Source: Winslowiella toletana (GTDB lineage Bacteria; Pseudomonadota; Gammaproteobacteria; Enterobacterales; Enterobacteriaceae). Taken from it: 64,000 nt of DNA. The first letter of the stretch is position 1, and each line of letters starts with the position of its first letter. The notes below the pieces were generated by a model. That model saw nothing but the letters and a program-made list of their open reading frames with translations, was not told the DNA's origin and searched no databases. The stretch lies in NCBI RefSeq assembly GCF_032164335.1, contig NZ_CP134152.1, forward strand, positions 3,844,001-3,908,000, written 5' to 3'. Below are positions 9,713 through 22,502 of the stretch, one piece after another. The position numbers and the translations under genes were made by a program.

Positions 9713-9741
9713 CGGCCACCCGGACTGACCCCGGGTGGCCG
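9713..9741. terminator. Strong hairpin between convergent genes
   Basis: An 11-pair perfect stem CGGCCACCCGG (9713-9723) / CCGGGTGGCCG (9731-9741) with a seven-base loop lies directly between the stops of the MBL-fold gene and the membrane acyltransferase. It is probably a shared 3'-end structure. AAAATTT flanks its left side, giving a weak U-tract on the minus strand only. Confidence 0.6.
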
Positions 9742-9748
9742 GACCCCA

Positions 9749-11635
9749 TCACATAAATTTATTATGGTGCATCTGTAAAATCACCTGTTGAGCGACGTCA
9801 TTTGCACCACTGAGAGTAAAGTGGCCATAGTCAAAGGCACTGGGCTGACCATTGGATGCCAGTGCACGGCACACATTATCCGGACAAATAATGTTATATA
9901 CCGAGATATACTGCACCTGCTGCTGCCCCATGCTTTGATTCAGCTGGCGGTCGGTGACTTTGATCTTACCGTCTACCGAATTTGCCACCAAATCCTTACG
10001 TCCACCCTGCTGATAGGCTAACAGGTCTGGTAGCGGCTCGCTGTACTCCACTGTTGGGCCCAGCACAATGATATTGTCCGTGGTTTTCTTCAGCTCTTTC
10101 AGCGTCGCTTCGAGTGGCGCAATATCGGCCTGTTTCCAGCGAGCAGAGATAATCACCCCATCAAGCTTATGCTTCGGTATCCACTGCCTGAAGGCATAGT
10201 CCATCAGTTCAGTGCATTTATTATTTACGGACTGCCTGCTGACTGGTTTGCACCCCGACGCTGTAATCTGCATAAGGTTTATTTTTTCACCGGCTGCCAG
10301 ACTCAGCGCACGCCATAAGTGGGCCGCATGACTGTCGCCAATCAGCAAATAGTTCTTTTCAGTATCGGAAGTTTTCAGGCAGAAATCGTAGTCATATTTA
10401 CCTTTGGCTTCGTTATTGCCATCAATCAAACAGCGGCCGGTGCGAAACTGATAGTAATACTCATCAGAACCGTGGTACTGAGAAAACTTAGCCAGCGCCA
10501 GTGCTTCATCAGAAAATTGACCAGAGTGATTTTTAAAGTGCCCCATATAAAGCGTGGCGCCGCCCAGCGCCACCAGACCCGCAACGGATGCCGCTACGAT
10601 TCCGGCAGGACGTATAGCTGTAAGCTTGTAGCGAAAAGGAATTTCGATCAGATAACGCGAAGCGACTGCCAGCCCAAAAGTACTGGCAACGATAACCAGA
10701 TATAGATTTATCCCACTGAAATTATAGAACATTTTAGTGTATACAATAATCGGCCAGTGCCAGAGATAGAGGCAATACGAGATCATGCCGATATAGACTA
10801 TCGGCTTTAGCGCCAGCAGACGGTTTATTAACGCATCACGACCGGCCAGAATGAGCAGAAAACTGCCGACGCACGGCCAGAGCGCATTCCATGAAGGAAA
10901 AGGTTTACTGCTATCAAGCCATAAAAAACCAAACAAAATCAGTAATAAGCCAATAACACTTATCAGATTTCTGGTGGATAATCGCAGCGCGCTGACCTTT
11001 GTCTCCAGCGTGGAAACCGCAATCAGCCCACCCAATGCCAGCTCCCACGCGCGGGTAGGCAGCATGTAGAAGGTAAAGTCAGGTTTTTTTAGCACGCCCA
11101 CGATACTCAGCAAAAACGAACCGGCAATAATCAGCAGCATCATTTGCGTTACGCGTTGACGGCACCACTTCACCGCCAACAGCAGTACTATCGGGAAGAT
11201 AATATAGAATTGCTCTTCAACCGCCAGTGACCAGGTGTGTAGCAGTGGTTTAAGCTCTGCCGGACCAGCAAAATAGTCGACTTCTCGCCAGAAAAAAATA
11301 TTCGATGAAAACAGCGTGGTTGCGATGGCGCTATTGCTCAGATCGGTGAAAGCCGCCGGCAACAAATGGTGGTAGCCAAATATCAGGGTGGTCGCCAATA
11401 CGGCAAATAATGGCGGTAAAATACGTAAGCAGCGTCGCTTATAGAAATCGAGGTAGGAAAATGCTCCTTTAATCGCACTCTGCCATATGATGCCGCAGAT
11501 CAGATATCCGGAAATAACAAAGAAAATGTCTACACCGGTAAAACCGCCAGGTATGCCGGGAATGCCCATATGATAAGCAATAACAGGCAGCACAGCTAAT
11601 GCCCGCAGGCCATCAATATCTGCGCGATACTTCAT
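9749..11635 (-). CDS. OafA/OatA-type membrane acyltransferase with SGNH domain
   Basis: The first ~370 residues form the multi-membrane-segment acyltransferase-3 domain. It opens with MKYRADIDGLRALAV, the catalytic His in VIAYHMG, GVDIFFVISGYL, and HTWSLAVEEQFY. The C-terminal ~250 residues look like an SGNH hydrolase-type domain: YLLIGDSHAAHLW carries the Ser nucleophile and a late D-x-x-H-like segment is seen in FDYGHFTLSG. Such two-domain proteins acylate cell-surface polysaccharides such as O-antigen, capsule or peptidoglycan; which one is unknown here. The start is the ATG at 11633-11635 that gives the family N-terminus; the frame is open 19 codons further without need. It stands alone between the MBL-fold gene and eno, where E. 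coli has other genes, so it is accessory. Confidence 0.85.
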   Translation of the reverse strand: MKYRADIDGLRALAVLPVIAYHMGIPGIPGGFTGVDIFFVISGYLICGIIWQSAIKGAFSYLDFYKRRCLRILPPLFAVLATTLIFGYHHLLPAAFTDLSNSAIATTLFSSNIFFWREVDYFAGPAELKPLLHTWSLAVEEQFYIIFPIVLLLAVKWCRQRVTQMMLLIIAGSFLLSIVGVLKKPDFTFYMLPTRAWELALGGLIAVSTLETKVSALRLSTRNLISVIGLLLILFGFLWLDSSKPFPSWNALWPCVGSFLLILAGRDALINRLLALKPIVYIGMISYCLYLWHWPIIVYTKMFYNFSGINLYLVIVASTFGLAVASRYLIEIPFRYKLTAIRPAGIVAASVAGLVALGGATLYMGHFKNHSGQFSDEALALAKFSQYHGSDEYYYQFRTGRCLIDGNNEAKGKYDYDFCLKTSDTEKNYLLIGDSHAAHLWRALSLAAGEKINLMQITASGCKPVSRQSVNNKCTELMDYAFRQWIPKHKLDGVIISARWKQADIAPLEATLKELKKTTDNIIVLGPTVEYSEPLPDLLAYQQGGRKDLVANSVDGKIKVTDRQLNQSMGQQQVQYISVYNIICPDNVCRALASNGQPSAFDYGHFTLSGANDVAQQVILQMHHNKFM

Positions 11636-11762
11636 AAGGTGAGCCTTTACATAATTACATTTAATTACGTAATACTTACACAGCCTCACCAAAACGGACA
11701 GTAATGAATCCCGCCAGAAAAGGCAGCACTTTTCAATCTAACTCACTGATTAAAATAAAGAA

Positions 11763-11795
11763 TAAAAAAAAGCCTTATGCAAGCATAAGGCTTTT
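11763..11795 (-). terminator. Rho-independent terminator of eno
   Basis: On the minus strand a stem AAAAGCCTTATG / CATAAGGCTTTT (11768-11795, tight loop) is followed by a run of T ending in TTTTTTTATT (11770 down to 11763). It lies 50 bases past the eno stop and is a textbook intrinsic terminator. Confidence 0.9.
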
Positions 11796-11844
11796 CAGAT
11801 TTTCCTCAGCGCTCAATCAAAGAGTCAGCGCTGAATTAAAACCA

Positions 11845-13164
<1,320 letters not shown>

Positions 13165-13200
13165 CTAAGACTCAGACAAACAACACACTAAACCTTTCTC

Positions 13201-13234
13201 TTTCGAGCCGCAGCAGCATTGCTGCAGCTCGAAA
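13201..13234. repeat. Long hairpin in the pyrG-eno interval
   Basis: TTTCGAGC (13201-13208) pairs with GCTCGAAA (13227-13234) and continues inward as GCAGCA / TGCTGC after one mismatch, leaving a four-base loop. It lies between pyrG and eno on the transcribed minus strand without a U-tract. It could protect or separate the two messages, or act as a weak attenuator. Confidence 0.5.
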
Positions 13235-13268
13235 TGTACGGCATCGCTGGTGCGCGTGCGTTGCTATA

Positions 13269-14921
<1,653 letters not shown>

Positions 14922-15141
14922 TTAGGTTTAAAGACGATGGAATAACCAGGACGGGAAAACAGTATACTTGAAACCCCCTGAGCCCACAATTGATCGTTTC
15001 TGGTTGTGTGCGCGCCGCCGTATTTATCAGACTAAATTATCGCACTAAGCCGTTAGCCAGATTGATTTTGGTCATAATAACCTTGTTAAAATATTTTTTG
15101 CTGAATCGAGTTAGTGAAAATGAAATTGGGTAAATACTCAG

Positions 15142-15167
15142 CAGCGGCGGCGAAAAGGCCGCCGCTG
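15142..15167. terminator. Hairpin downstream of mazG
   Basis: CAGCGGCGGC (15142-15151) and GCCGCCGCTG (15158-15167) form a perfect ten-pair stem, nine bases beyond the mazG stop. It has no U-tract. It probably ends or stabilises the mazG message ahead of pyrG. The rest of the 269-base mazG-pyrG interval shows no gene. Confidence 0.5.
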
Positions 15168-15175
15168 GAGCAATA

Positions 15176-15958
15176 CTATTCTCGCTGCTTGATTTGTTGC
15201 CAGGCTTCTTCCATCTGCTCAAGAGTGGCTTCGCTCATCGTCAGCCCTCTTTCGGCAATAATGTGTTCGACCTGACGGAAGCGACGTTCGAATTTACGGT
15301 TGGCTTTTTGCAGTGCCGTTTCCGCCTTGCTGCCGAGGTGGCGCGAAAGATTAACGGTGGCAAATAACAAATCGCCAATCTCCTCCTCCAGCTTCTCTTC
15401 GTCCACTACCGCCTGCTGCGCTTCGTGCATCACTTCATCAATCTCTTCGTGCACTTTTCCCAACACCGGGCCCAGCGAGTCCCAGTCAAAACCGACCGCA
15501 CTACAACGCTTCTGTATTTTATAGGCTTTCATCAGCGCAGGCATCGCATCAGGAATATCATCCAGCGCCGAATGCTGTGCTTTCTCAGCACGTTCGGCCG
15601 CTTTGTTGCGTTCCCACTGCGCCACTCGCTGTTCGATGTCTGCCGGCTGTGCATCGCCAAAAATATGCGGATGACGGCGTTCCATTTTATCGCTGATGGC
15701 GTGGCAAATATCGTCGAAATTGAACCGGCCTTGCTCGCTGGCCATTTGCGCGTAAAACACGATCTGAAACAGCAGATCGCCAAGCTCGCCGCGCAAATCG
15801 GCAAAATCTTCGCGCTGGATGGCGTCCAGCACTTCATAGGTTTCTTCCAGCGTGTAAGGAGCGATGGTGGCGAAGGTTTGTTGGCGATCCCACGGGCAGC
15901 CGTTCTGCGGATCGCGCAGGGTTTTCATGATGCCCAGCAGGCGATCGAGAGCGTTCAT
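15176..15958 (-). CDS. mazG: Nucleoside triphosphate pyrophosphohydrolase MazG
   Basis: MazG hydrolyses all canonical NTPs to NMPs and PPi and in E. coli lowers ppGpp-related stress effects. The 260-residue protein has two MazG domains. Each carries the Mg-binding E-x-x-E...E-x-x-D pattern: EETYEVLDAI...LRGELGDLLFQI near residues 37-66, and HEEIDEV...EEEIGDLLFATVNL in the second half. It sits between relA and pyrG as in E. coli, where it is cotranscribed with relA. The start is the ATG at 15956-15958. Confidence 0.96.
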   Translation of the reverse strand: MNALDRLLGIMKTLRDPQNGCPWDRQQTFATIAPYTLEETYEVLDAIQREDFADLRGELGDLLFQIVFYAQMASEQGRFNFDDICHAISDKMERRHPHIFGDAQPADIEQRVAQWERNKAAERAEKAQHSALDDIPDAMPALMKAYKIQKRCSAVGFDWDSLGPVLGKVHEEIDEVMHEAQQAVVDEEKLEEEIGDLLFATVNLSRHLGSKAETALQKANRKFERRFRQVEHIIAERGLTMSEATLEQMEEAWQQIKQRE

Positions 15959-15983
15959 TGAGGTCCTTGAAATTTATTGTGTC

Positions 15984-16003
15984 GGGAGCCGCTTTCGGCT
16001 CCC
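15984..16003. repeat. GGGAGCCG hairpin, relA 3' end
   Basis: GGGAGCCG, loop CTTT, CGGCTCCC is a perfect eight-pair stem between relA and mazG. The same stem recurs after barA (22459-22478), and a longer relative lies after argA (50813-50844), so it is one of a small dispersed set at gene ends. Confidence 0.7.
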
Positions 16004-16012
16004 ATCCTGGAA

Positions 16013-18250
16013 TTAGTGTAACCGTCTGGCGTCAATAATATCCGGCAACTGATTCAGTCGTGCCAGTACGCGGCTCAGTACCTGGTGGTTATAGATTTCG
16101 ATATCCATATCGATGGTAGCCAGCTGCTTTTTGGTATCGCTCCTGCTGGATACGCCGAGCACATTGACCTTTTCATTGGCAAGAATGGTGGTGATATCCC
16201 GCAACAGCCCGCTGCGATCGTTGGCGGTAACCCGTACCACCAGCGAGTAACCGCTGGAGTAACTTTCCCCCCAAACCGCATCAACAATTCGTTCCGGCGC
16301 ATGATCGATCAGCTCAGCCAGCTGGTCACAGTCGGCGCGGTGAATAGAGATGCCGCGCCCCTGGGTGATAAAGCCAACGATATCGTCGCCGGGAATCGGC
16401 TGGCAGCAGCGGGCAATGTGATGCATCAGATTACCAACGCCCTCCACCACTACCCTGCCGCTCTCTTTAGAGCGCGGCGTGGCCGATTGCGTTTTCTGCG
16501 TAAGCTGGCGCAGCGCTTCACGATCTTCCTCTTCGGCGCTCGGCTTATTCAGCTTCGATTGCAGGAAATTGCTCATCTGATTGAGACGAATATCGCCGCC
16601 GCCAATCGCCGCCAGCAGCTCATCGAGGCTATTGACGTTATAGCGCGGTAACAGCAGTTTTTCTGCTTCTTTCAGGCTGATATCCAGCTGATCCAGTTCG
16701 TTGTCGAGGATCTGGCGGCCGGCAACAATATTTTTGTCACGATCCTGCTTACGGAACCAGGCGTGAATCTTCGAGCGCCCGCGGCTGGTGGTGACATAGC
16801 CGAGGTTAGGATTAAGCCAGTCACGGCTTGGGTTCGGCTGTTTCTGGGTGATGATATCGATCTGATCGCCCATCTGCAGCTGATAGGTGAAGGGCACGAT
16901 ACGCCCACCGATTTTGGCACCGATACAGCGATGACCGATATCACTGTGAATATGATAAGCGAAGTCGAGCGGCGTTGAACCGGCCGGCAGATCGACCACA
17001 TCACCTTTTGGCGTAAACACATACACACGATCGTCAAATACCTGGCTGCGTACTTCATCCAGCATTTCACCGGAATCCGCCATCTCTTCCTGCCAGGCGA
17101 TCAGTTTACGTAGCCAGGCAATGCGCTCTTCATGGCCGGAAGCGCCACTGCGGCCCTGGCTGGCAGACGGCCCCTCTTTGTACTTCCAGTGTGCCGCCAC
17201 GCCCAGCTCGGCATCTTCATGCATCTGGCGCGTACGGATCTGAATCTCTACGGTTTTACCCTGCGGACCTAATACCACGGTGTGAATCGACTGATAGCCG
17301 TTAGGCTTTGGATTCGCCACATAATCATCGAATTCGTCGGGTAAATGGCGGTACAGCGTATGTACCGTGCCAAGCGCGCCGTAGCAGTCCTGTAAACGCT
17401 CGGCAACAATGCGCACGGCACGCACGTCAAACAGTTCATCAAAGGCCAGCGACTTCTTCTGCATTTTGCGCCAGATACTGTAGATATGCTTCGGGCGGCC
17501 ATACACTTCGGCCTTCACGCCCTCTTTCGCCATCTCAGTGCGCAGATTGTCGACAAAGGTATCGATATACTGTTCACGGTCGATGCGGCGCTCATGCAGC
17601 AGTTTGGCAATGCGCTTATATTCTTCAGGATGCAGATAACGGAAGCAGAAATCCTCCAGCTCCCATTTCAGCTGACCAATCCCGAGGCGGTTAGCCAGCG
17701 GTGCATAGATATTGGTACACTCTTTGGCCGCCAGCACGCGCTCATCTTCCGGCGCATCTTTGACTTCACGCAGATGGGCAATACGCTCTGCGAGTTTAAT
17801 CACCACGCAGCGGAAATCTTCCACCATCGCCAGCAGCATGCGGCGGACATTATCCACCTGCTCTGAGGCCATTGAGTCGTTATGGGTGGCTTTAAGCTGA
17901 CGAATGGCATCCATATCGCGTACGCCATGCACCAGCAAGACGATAGCTTTGCCAAACTTCTCTTCGAGGACGTCTTCAGTGACGACCCCCGCATCCGCCA
18001 GCGGGAACAGCAAGGCGCTGCGCAGGCTGTCATTGTCCATGCTCAGCATCGTCAGGATTTCCACCATTTCGATGCCGCGCCACAGTAAAATAGCCTGATC
18101 GGCATGTCCGCTGGTGGCAGCTTCGCAATATCGCCAGGTTTCGGCCAGTCGTTCACATGACTGCTGGTTTGAGATCCCCAAACTGGTGATCCATTGGTCG
18201 AGCGCAAACTCGCCAGCCGTATTCAAATGTGCACTTCTTACCGCAACCAT
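16013..18250 (-). CDS. relA: GTP pyrophosphokinase (ppGpp synthetase I)
   Basis: RelA binds stalled ribosomes carrying uncharged tRNA and makes (p)ppGpp in the stringent response. Domains in order are a degenerate hydrolase region, the synthetase domain (YGRPKHIYSIWRKMQKK; ELFDVRAVRIV; NPKPNGYQSIHTVV), a TGS domain (VYVFTPKGDVVDLPAGSTPLDFAYHIHSD), a zinc-finger segment with ARCCQPIPGDDIVGF, and a C-terminal ACT domain. The start is the ATG at 18248-18250 (MVAVRSAH) with GGAGAGGAT just upstream, giving 745 residues; a TTG five codons earlier is rejected. rlmD ends 33 bases upstream. Confidence 0.98.
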   Translation of the reverse strand: MVAVRSAHLNTAGEFALDQWITSLGISNQQSCERLAETWRYCEAATSGHADQAILLWRGIEMVEILTMLSMDNDSLRSALLFPLADAGVVTEDVLEEKFGKAIVLLVHGVRDMDAIRQLKATHNDSMASEQVDNVRRMLLAMVEDFRCVVIKLAERIAHLREVKDAPEDERVLAAKECTNIYAPLANRLGIGQLKWELEDFCFRYLHPEEYKRIAKLLHERRIDREQYIDTFVDNLRTEMAKEGVKAEVYGRPKHIYSIWRKMQKKSLAFDELFDVRAVRIVAERLQDCYGALGTVHTLYRHLPDEFDDYVANPKPNGYQSIHTVVLGPQGKTVEIQIRTRQMHEDAELGVAAHWKYKEGPSASQGRSGASGHEERIAWLRKLIAWQEEMADSGEMLDEVRSQVFDDRVYVFTPKGDVVDLPAGSTPLDFAYHIHSDIGHRCIGAKIGGRIVPFTYQLQMGDQIDIITQKQPNPSRDWLNPNLGYVTTSRGRSKIHAWFRKQDRDKNIVAGRQILDNELDQLDISLKEAEKLLLPRYNVNSLDELLAAIGGGDIRLNQMSNFLQSKLNKPSAEEEDREALRQLTQKTQSATPRSKESGRVVVEGVGNLMHHIARCCQPIPGDDIVGFITQGRGISIHRADCDQLAELIDHAPERIVDAVWGESYSSGYSLVVRVTANDRSGLLRDITTILANEKVNVLGVSSRSDTKKQLATIDMDIEIYNHQVLSRVLARLNQLPDIIDARRLH

Positions 18251-18283
18251 ATCCTCTCCTGGCAAAGCCCGTTCATTCGGGCA

Positions 18284-19600
18284 CTACGTTTTGCTGAACA
18301 GCACCATGGACTCAAGATGGCCGGTATGTGGGAACATATCGAGCATCGCGACCCTTTCCAGTTGGTAACCGGATGTCAGTAATTCCTGACTATCACGGGC
18401 AAGTGTAGTCGGATTACAAGAAACATAGACAACGCGTTGCGGTGCAAGTTTGATAATATGTTGCATCACACCCGGTGCCCCCGCTCTGGCGGGATCCAGT
18501 AACACTTTTGTAAATCCTTGCGCCGCCCAGGGCTGGCGTGTGACATCTTCCTCAAGATTTTGATGATAAAACGTCACATTACTCAGATTATTAAGTTGAG
18601 CATTATACGCACCCTTAGCGACTAATGCTGCAACACCTTCCACACCAACAACATTTTGTACTGATTTTGCCAGCGGAAGCGTGAAGTTGCCCATACCGCA
18701 AAACAGATCCAGCACCTTGTCATCCGCTTGCAGATCCAGCCACGCCAATGCCTGCGCCACCATTTGCTGATTCACCCGATCGTTGACCTGGATAAAATCG
18801 CGTGGGCTGAACGTCAGTTTCATACTATCTGACTGATAATAAGGCATTTCGCCACTGACCTGCTCCAGGCTGTCGCTATCGGCGGCAAGAAACAGCGCCA
18901 GCTGATGCTTATGCGAAAACTGTTCCAGTTTTAACCTGTCAGCGGCATTAAGTTTATCAAGATGGCGTAAAACCAGCAGTGGACCGTTATCCGCCAGTAC
19001 CAGCTCAACATGACCAAGACGTCGCACCGCCTGTAAACTGCTAAGACACTGATGCAACGGCTGAATTAATGCATTAAGTTCGGGCTTCAAAATGGGGCAC
19101 TGGGTGATATTAACCAGATCGTTTGATGCCGCTTTACGAAAACCCATCTGCAAACTCTGACTTTTCGGCTGATAATTAAGCCCAAGCCGTGCACGACGGC
19201 GATAGCCGTAAGCACTGCCGCCGATGATTTCATCCACTGCGACCGGCTGAGCGGATTCACGCGACAGCATGCGTGCCAGCGCACGGGCTTTACTCTGTTG
19301 CTGCAACGGCAGCGCGGCATGTTGCTGCTGACAACCTCCACATTGGGTAAAATGCGGGCAGAGCGGCTTAACCCGCTGCTCACTGGCGGTTAAAATGCGC
19401 CTGGCTTTGCCACGGGAAAACTGGCGTTTATCTTCGGTGATATCGACCTCGACCTGCTCTCCGGGCAGTGCGCCGCTGATAAACAGCGCCTTGCCATTAT
19501 GGCGAGCCACGCCTTGTCCGAAGGGATCAAGTTCATCAACGGTGACAGTAATTATCTGGCGGGTCGTCACGCGCCGTTTTGCAGAGTAGAATTGCGCCAT
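18284..19600 (-). CDS. rlmD: 23S rRNA (uracil1939-C5) methyltransferase
   Basis: RlmD (RumA) methylates U1939 of 23S rRNA using SAM. An N-terminal TRAM domain ([17 protein letters not shown]) precedes the 4Fe-4S cysteines in [17 protein letters not shown] fourth Cys is probably in ITQCPILKP. The methyltransferase domain has [14 protein letters not shown] and the catalytic Cys in [13 protein letters not shown]. The 438 residues are close to the E. coli length. It lies upstream of relA and is divergent from barA, the conserved arrangement. Confidence 0.97.
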   Translation of the reverse strand: MAQFYSAKRRVTTRQIITVTVDELDPFGQGVARHNGKALFISGALPGEQVEVDITEDKRQFSRGKARRILTASEQRVKPLCPHFTQCGGCQQQHAALPLQQQSKARALARMLSRESAQPVAVDEIIGGSAYGYRRRARLGLNYQPKSQSLQMGFRKAASNDLVNITQCPILKPELNALIQPLHQCLSSLQAVRRLGHVELVLADNGPLLVLRHLDKLNAADRLKLEQFSHKHQLALFLAADSDSLEQVSGEMPYYQSDSMKLTFSPRDFIQVNDRVNQQMVAQALAWLDLQADDKVLDLFCGMGNFTLPLAKSVQNVVGVEGVAALVAKGAYNAQLNNLSNVTFYHQNLEEDVTRQPWAAQGFTKVLLDPARAGAPGVMQHIIKLAPQRVVYVSCNPTTLARDSQELLTSGYQLERVAMLDMFPHTGHLESMVLFSKT

Positions 19601-19707
19601 TATAAAATTAAGTCTCTGAATTCGTAGATACGGTGAGCTGGCGGAACAGTGATGTTCGCGATGAAAGCCCGGACGTAGATAATTCTATTGTCGCATATTG
19701 GAAATCC

Positions 19708-22449
19708 ATGACCAAATACAGCCTGCGGGCAAGAATGATGATTTTAATACTGGCACCGACCTTAATGATCGGGCTGCTGCTCAGTACCTTTTTTGTCGTT
19801 CACCGCTATAACGAATTGCAGCGCCAGCTGGTGGATGCAGGTGCCAATATTATTGAACCGCTGGCGGTCGCCAGTGAATATGGCATGACGTTTCACAGTC
19901 GCGAATCGGTGCGTCAGTTAGTCAGCCTGCTGCATCGCCGCCACTCGGATATCGTGCGCGCCATAACCGTGTTTAATGATAAAAATCAGCTGTTCGTCAC
20001 CTCGAATTATCAGCTTAATCCCGATCTGTTGCGCATTCCCGACAATCAGCAGCTTCCTACCTCAATCTCAATAGAGCGACGCGGCAACGCAATGATCCTG
20101 CGCACGCCGATTGTCTCGGAAAGTTATTATCCCGATGAATCACCAGGGCACGATGCTAAACCGACCGGTAATCCACTCGGCTATGTCGCCATTGAACTGG
20201 ATCTGCAATCGGTGCGTTTACAGCAGTACAAAGAGGTATTTATCTCTACCCTGCTGCTGCTGTTCTGCCTGTGTATCGCCATGCTGTTTGCCTACCGTTT
20301 GATGCGCGACGTGACCGGGCCGATTCGCAATATGGTCAGTACCGTAGACCGCATCCGACGTGGCCAGCTCGACAGCCGGGTCGAGGGCTATATGCTTGGC
20401 GAGCTGGACGTGCTGAAAAACGGTATCAACTCGATGGCAATGTCGCTGACCGCCTATCACGAAGAGATGCAGCAAAATATCGATCAGGCCACCTCCGATC
20501 TGCGTGAAACGCTGGAACAGATGGAGATTCAGAACGTAGAGCTCGACCTGGCGAAGAAGCGCGCTCAGGAAGCGGCGCGTATTAAATCTGAATTCCTCGC
20601 CAATATGTCGCATGAATTGCGTACTCCGCTCAACGGAGTCATTGGTTTTACCCGCCAGACGCTGAAAACGCCGCTTAACGTCACCCAGCGTGACTATATG
20701 CATACCATTGAGCGCTCGGCCAATAACCTGCTCAGCATTATTAACGACGTTCTCGACTTTTCGAAGCTGGAAGCTGGCAAACTGGTGCTGGAAACCATTC
20801 CATTCCCGCTGCGCGCCACGCTGGATGAAACCGTAGTGCTGCTGGCTCAGGCCGCTCATGAGAAAGGTCTGGAGCTGACCATCAATATTCAGGGCGACGT
20901 GCCGGATAACGTCATTGGCGATCCGCTACGCCTGCAGCAAATTGTCACCAACCTGCTGGGGAATGCGATTAAGTTTACCGAACGCGGCAACATCGATATC
21001 CGCATTGAAAAACGATCGCAGGGCAATAATAAGATCGAACTGGAAGTTCAGGTGCATGATACCGGCATTGGCATTTCGGAAAAGCAGCAGTCGCAGCTGT
21101 TCCAGGCATTTCGTCAGGCTGATGCCAGTATCTCCCGCCGCCACGGCGGTACCGGATTAGGGCTGGTGATTACGCAAAAGCTGGTCAATGAAATGGGTGG
21201 TGATATCTCTTTTCACAGCAGGCTGAATCACGGTTCAACCTTCTGGTTTCATGTCAATCTGGAACTTAATCCGAACGCTGCCAGCGATCCACGCGCGCTT
21301 GACTGCCTGCAAGGTAAGCGCATGGCTTATGTTGAAGCCAACCCGGCGGCAGCACAGGCTACGCTGGATATTCTCAGCGCGACCCCAATGTGCGTCAGCT
21401 ACAGCACCTCGATTAACGGCTTGTCGGAAAGCCATTACGATGTGCTGCTGATGGGAATTCCGGTAATGCAAAGCCAGAATACGGAGATTTCGGATGAACT
21501 GCTGGATTCATTACTGGAGCGCACCGATTGCCTGATTCTGGCGCTGCCGTGCCAGATGCAGATTTATGCTGAAGAGCTAAAAGCGCGTGGTGTTGATGGC
21601 TGCATGATTAAGCCAGTGTCAATGACGCGCCTGATCCCGCTGTTTCTCGATCTACTGGCGCGTAAACTCTACGATCTGCCGGTACGCAGCCGCCTGCCAC
21701 TGACGGTAATGGCAGTGGATGATAATCCGGCCAACCTGAAACTGATCGGCGCCTTACTCGAAGAGCAGGTTGACCATATCGTGTTATGTGACAGCGGTGA
21801 GAAGTCGATTAAGCAGGCGCGCGCGCAGAAGCTGGATATTATTCTGATGGATATTCAGATGCCGGAAATCGACGGCATTCGCGCCAGTGAAATCATTCGT
21901 GAGCTGCCACAGCACGTTAATACTCCGATTGTTGCCGTTACCGCTCATGCCATTGATGGCGAACGCGAGCGGCTGATTAAAGCGGGCATGAATGATTATC
22001 TGGCTAAACCGATTGATGAGGTAAAACTCAGCCATCTGCTGGCGCGTTATTCTCCGGGTGTGCAACGCGACATGCCACTGCTGCCGCAGGTTTCTCCTTC
22101 TCTCGACTGGCAACTGGCGCTGCGACAGGCGGCCAACAAAACCGATCTGGCGCGCGATCTGTTGCAAATGCTGGTCGATTTTCTGCCGGAAGTACGAGAA
22201 AAAGTTGAGCAAAATCTGCGTGATAATAACACCATCGGCCTGCGTGACATGATTCACAAGCTGCACGGCAGCGCCAGTTACAGCGGCGTGCCCCGACTGA
22301 AGCAATTGTGTCAGCAGCTTGAGCATCATCTACGGTTGGATGCCGACCTCATAACCATCGAGCCAGAACTGCTGGAGTTACTGGATGAGATGGAAAATGT
22401 GGTTGGATTGGCGAAAGAAGTGTTGAGTCGGCTGTTGCCGCAAGCCTGA
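19708..22449 (+). CDS. barA: Hybrid sensor kinase BarA of the BarA/UvrY system
   Basis: BarA senses short-chain carboxylates and phosphorylates UvrY (GacA), which activates csrB/csrC. The 913-residue product has two membrane segments, one near residues 10-30 and one near 185, flanking a periplasmic domain. Then follow a HAMP linker, a HisKA domain with [11 protein letters not shown] near residue 300, a HATPase domain ([11 protein letters not shown]), a receiver domain with LILMDIQMP-like [13 protein letters not shown] near residue 715, and a C-terminal HPt domain ([11 protein letters not shown]). I start at the ATG at 19708 ([14 protein letters not shown] upstream) as in E. coli; a longer open frame from 19633 is unneeded. 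csrB, its target, is 11 kb downstream. Confidence 0.97.
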   Translation: MTKYSLRARMMILILAPTLMIGLLLSTFFVVHRYNELQRQLVDAGANIIEPLAVASEYGMTFHSRESVRQLVSLLHRRHSDIVRAITVFNDKNQLFVTSNYQLNPDLLRIPDNQQLPTSISIERRGNAMILRTPIVSESYYPDESPGHDAKPTGNPLGYVAIELDLQSVRLQQYKEVFISTLLLLFCLCIAMLFAYRLMRDVTGPIRNMVSTVDRIRRGQLDSRVEGYMLGELDVLKNGINSMAMSLTAYHEEMQQNIDQATSDLRETLEQMEIQNVELDLAKKRAQEAARIKSEFLANMSHELRTPLNGVIGFTRQTLKTPLNVTQRDYMHTIERSANNLLSIINDVLDFSKLEAGKLVLETIPFPLRATLDETVVLLAQAAHEKGLELTINIQGDVPDNVIGDPLRLQQIVTNLLGNAIKFTERGNIDIRIEKRSQGNNKIELEVQVHDTGIGISEKQQSQLFQAFRQADASISRRHGGTGLGLVITQKLVNEMGGDISFHSRLNHGSTFWFHVNLELNPNAASDPRALDCLQGKRMAYVEANPAAAQATLDILSATPMCVSYSTSINGLSESHYDVLLMGIPVMQSQNTEISDELLDSLLERTDCLILALPCQMQIYAEELKARGVDGCMIKPVSMTRLIPLFLDLLARKLYDLPVRSRLPLTVMAVDDNPANLKLIGALLEEQVDHIVLCDSGEKSIKQARAQKLDIILMDIQMPEIDGIRASEIIRELPQHVNTPIVAVTAHAIDGERERLIKAGMNDYLAKPIDEVKLSHLLARYSPGVQRDMPLLPQVSPSLDWQLALRQAANKTDLARDLLQMLVDFLPEVREKVEQNLRDNNTIGLRDMIHKLHGSASYSGVPRLKQLCQQLEHHLRLDADLITIEPELLELLDEMENVVGLAKEVLSRLLPQA

Positions 22450-22458
22450 CCGCAGAGT

Positions 22459-22478
22459 GGGAGCCGATAACGGCTCCC
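22459..22478. repeat. GGGAGCCG hairpin, barA 3' end
   Basis: GGGAGCCG, loop ATAA, CGGCTCCC starts nine bases after the barA stop and lies between the convergent barA and garK genes. It is the same stem as at 15984-16003. No U-tract follows, so it is a 3'-end structure of unproven terminating strength. Confidence 0.7.
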
Positions 22479-22502
22479 CTACGCCACCCACCGCGGCGGG
22501 TG

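Noticed and set aside
20218-20859. 213-codon open frame antisense to barA
   Set aside because: Shadow frame of a conserved coding region, no start context or domain.
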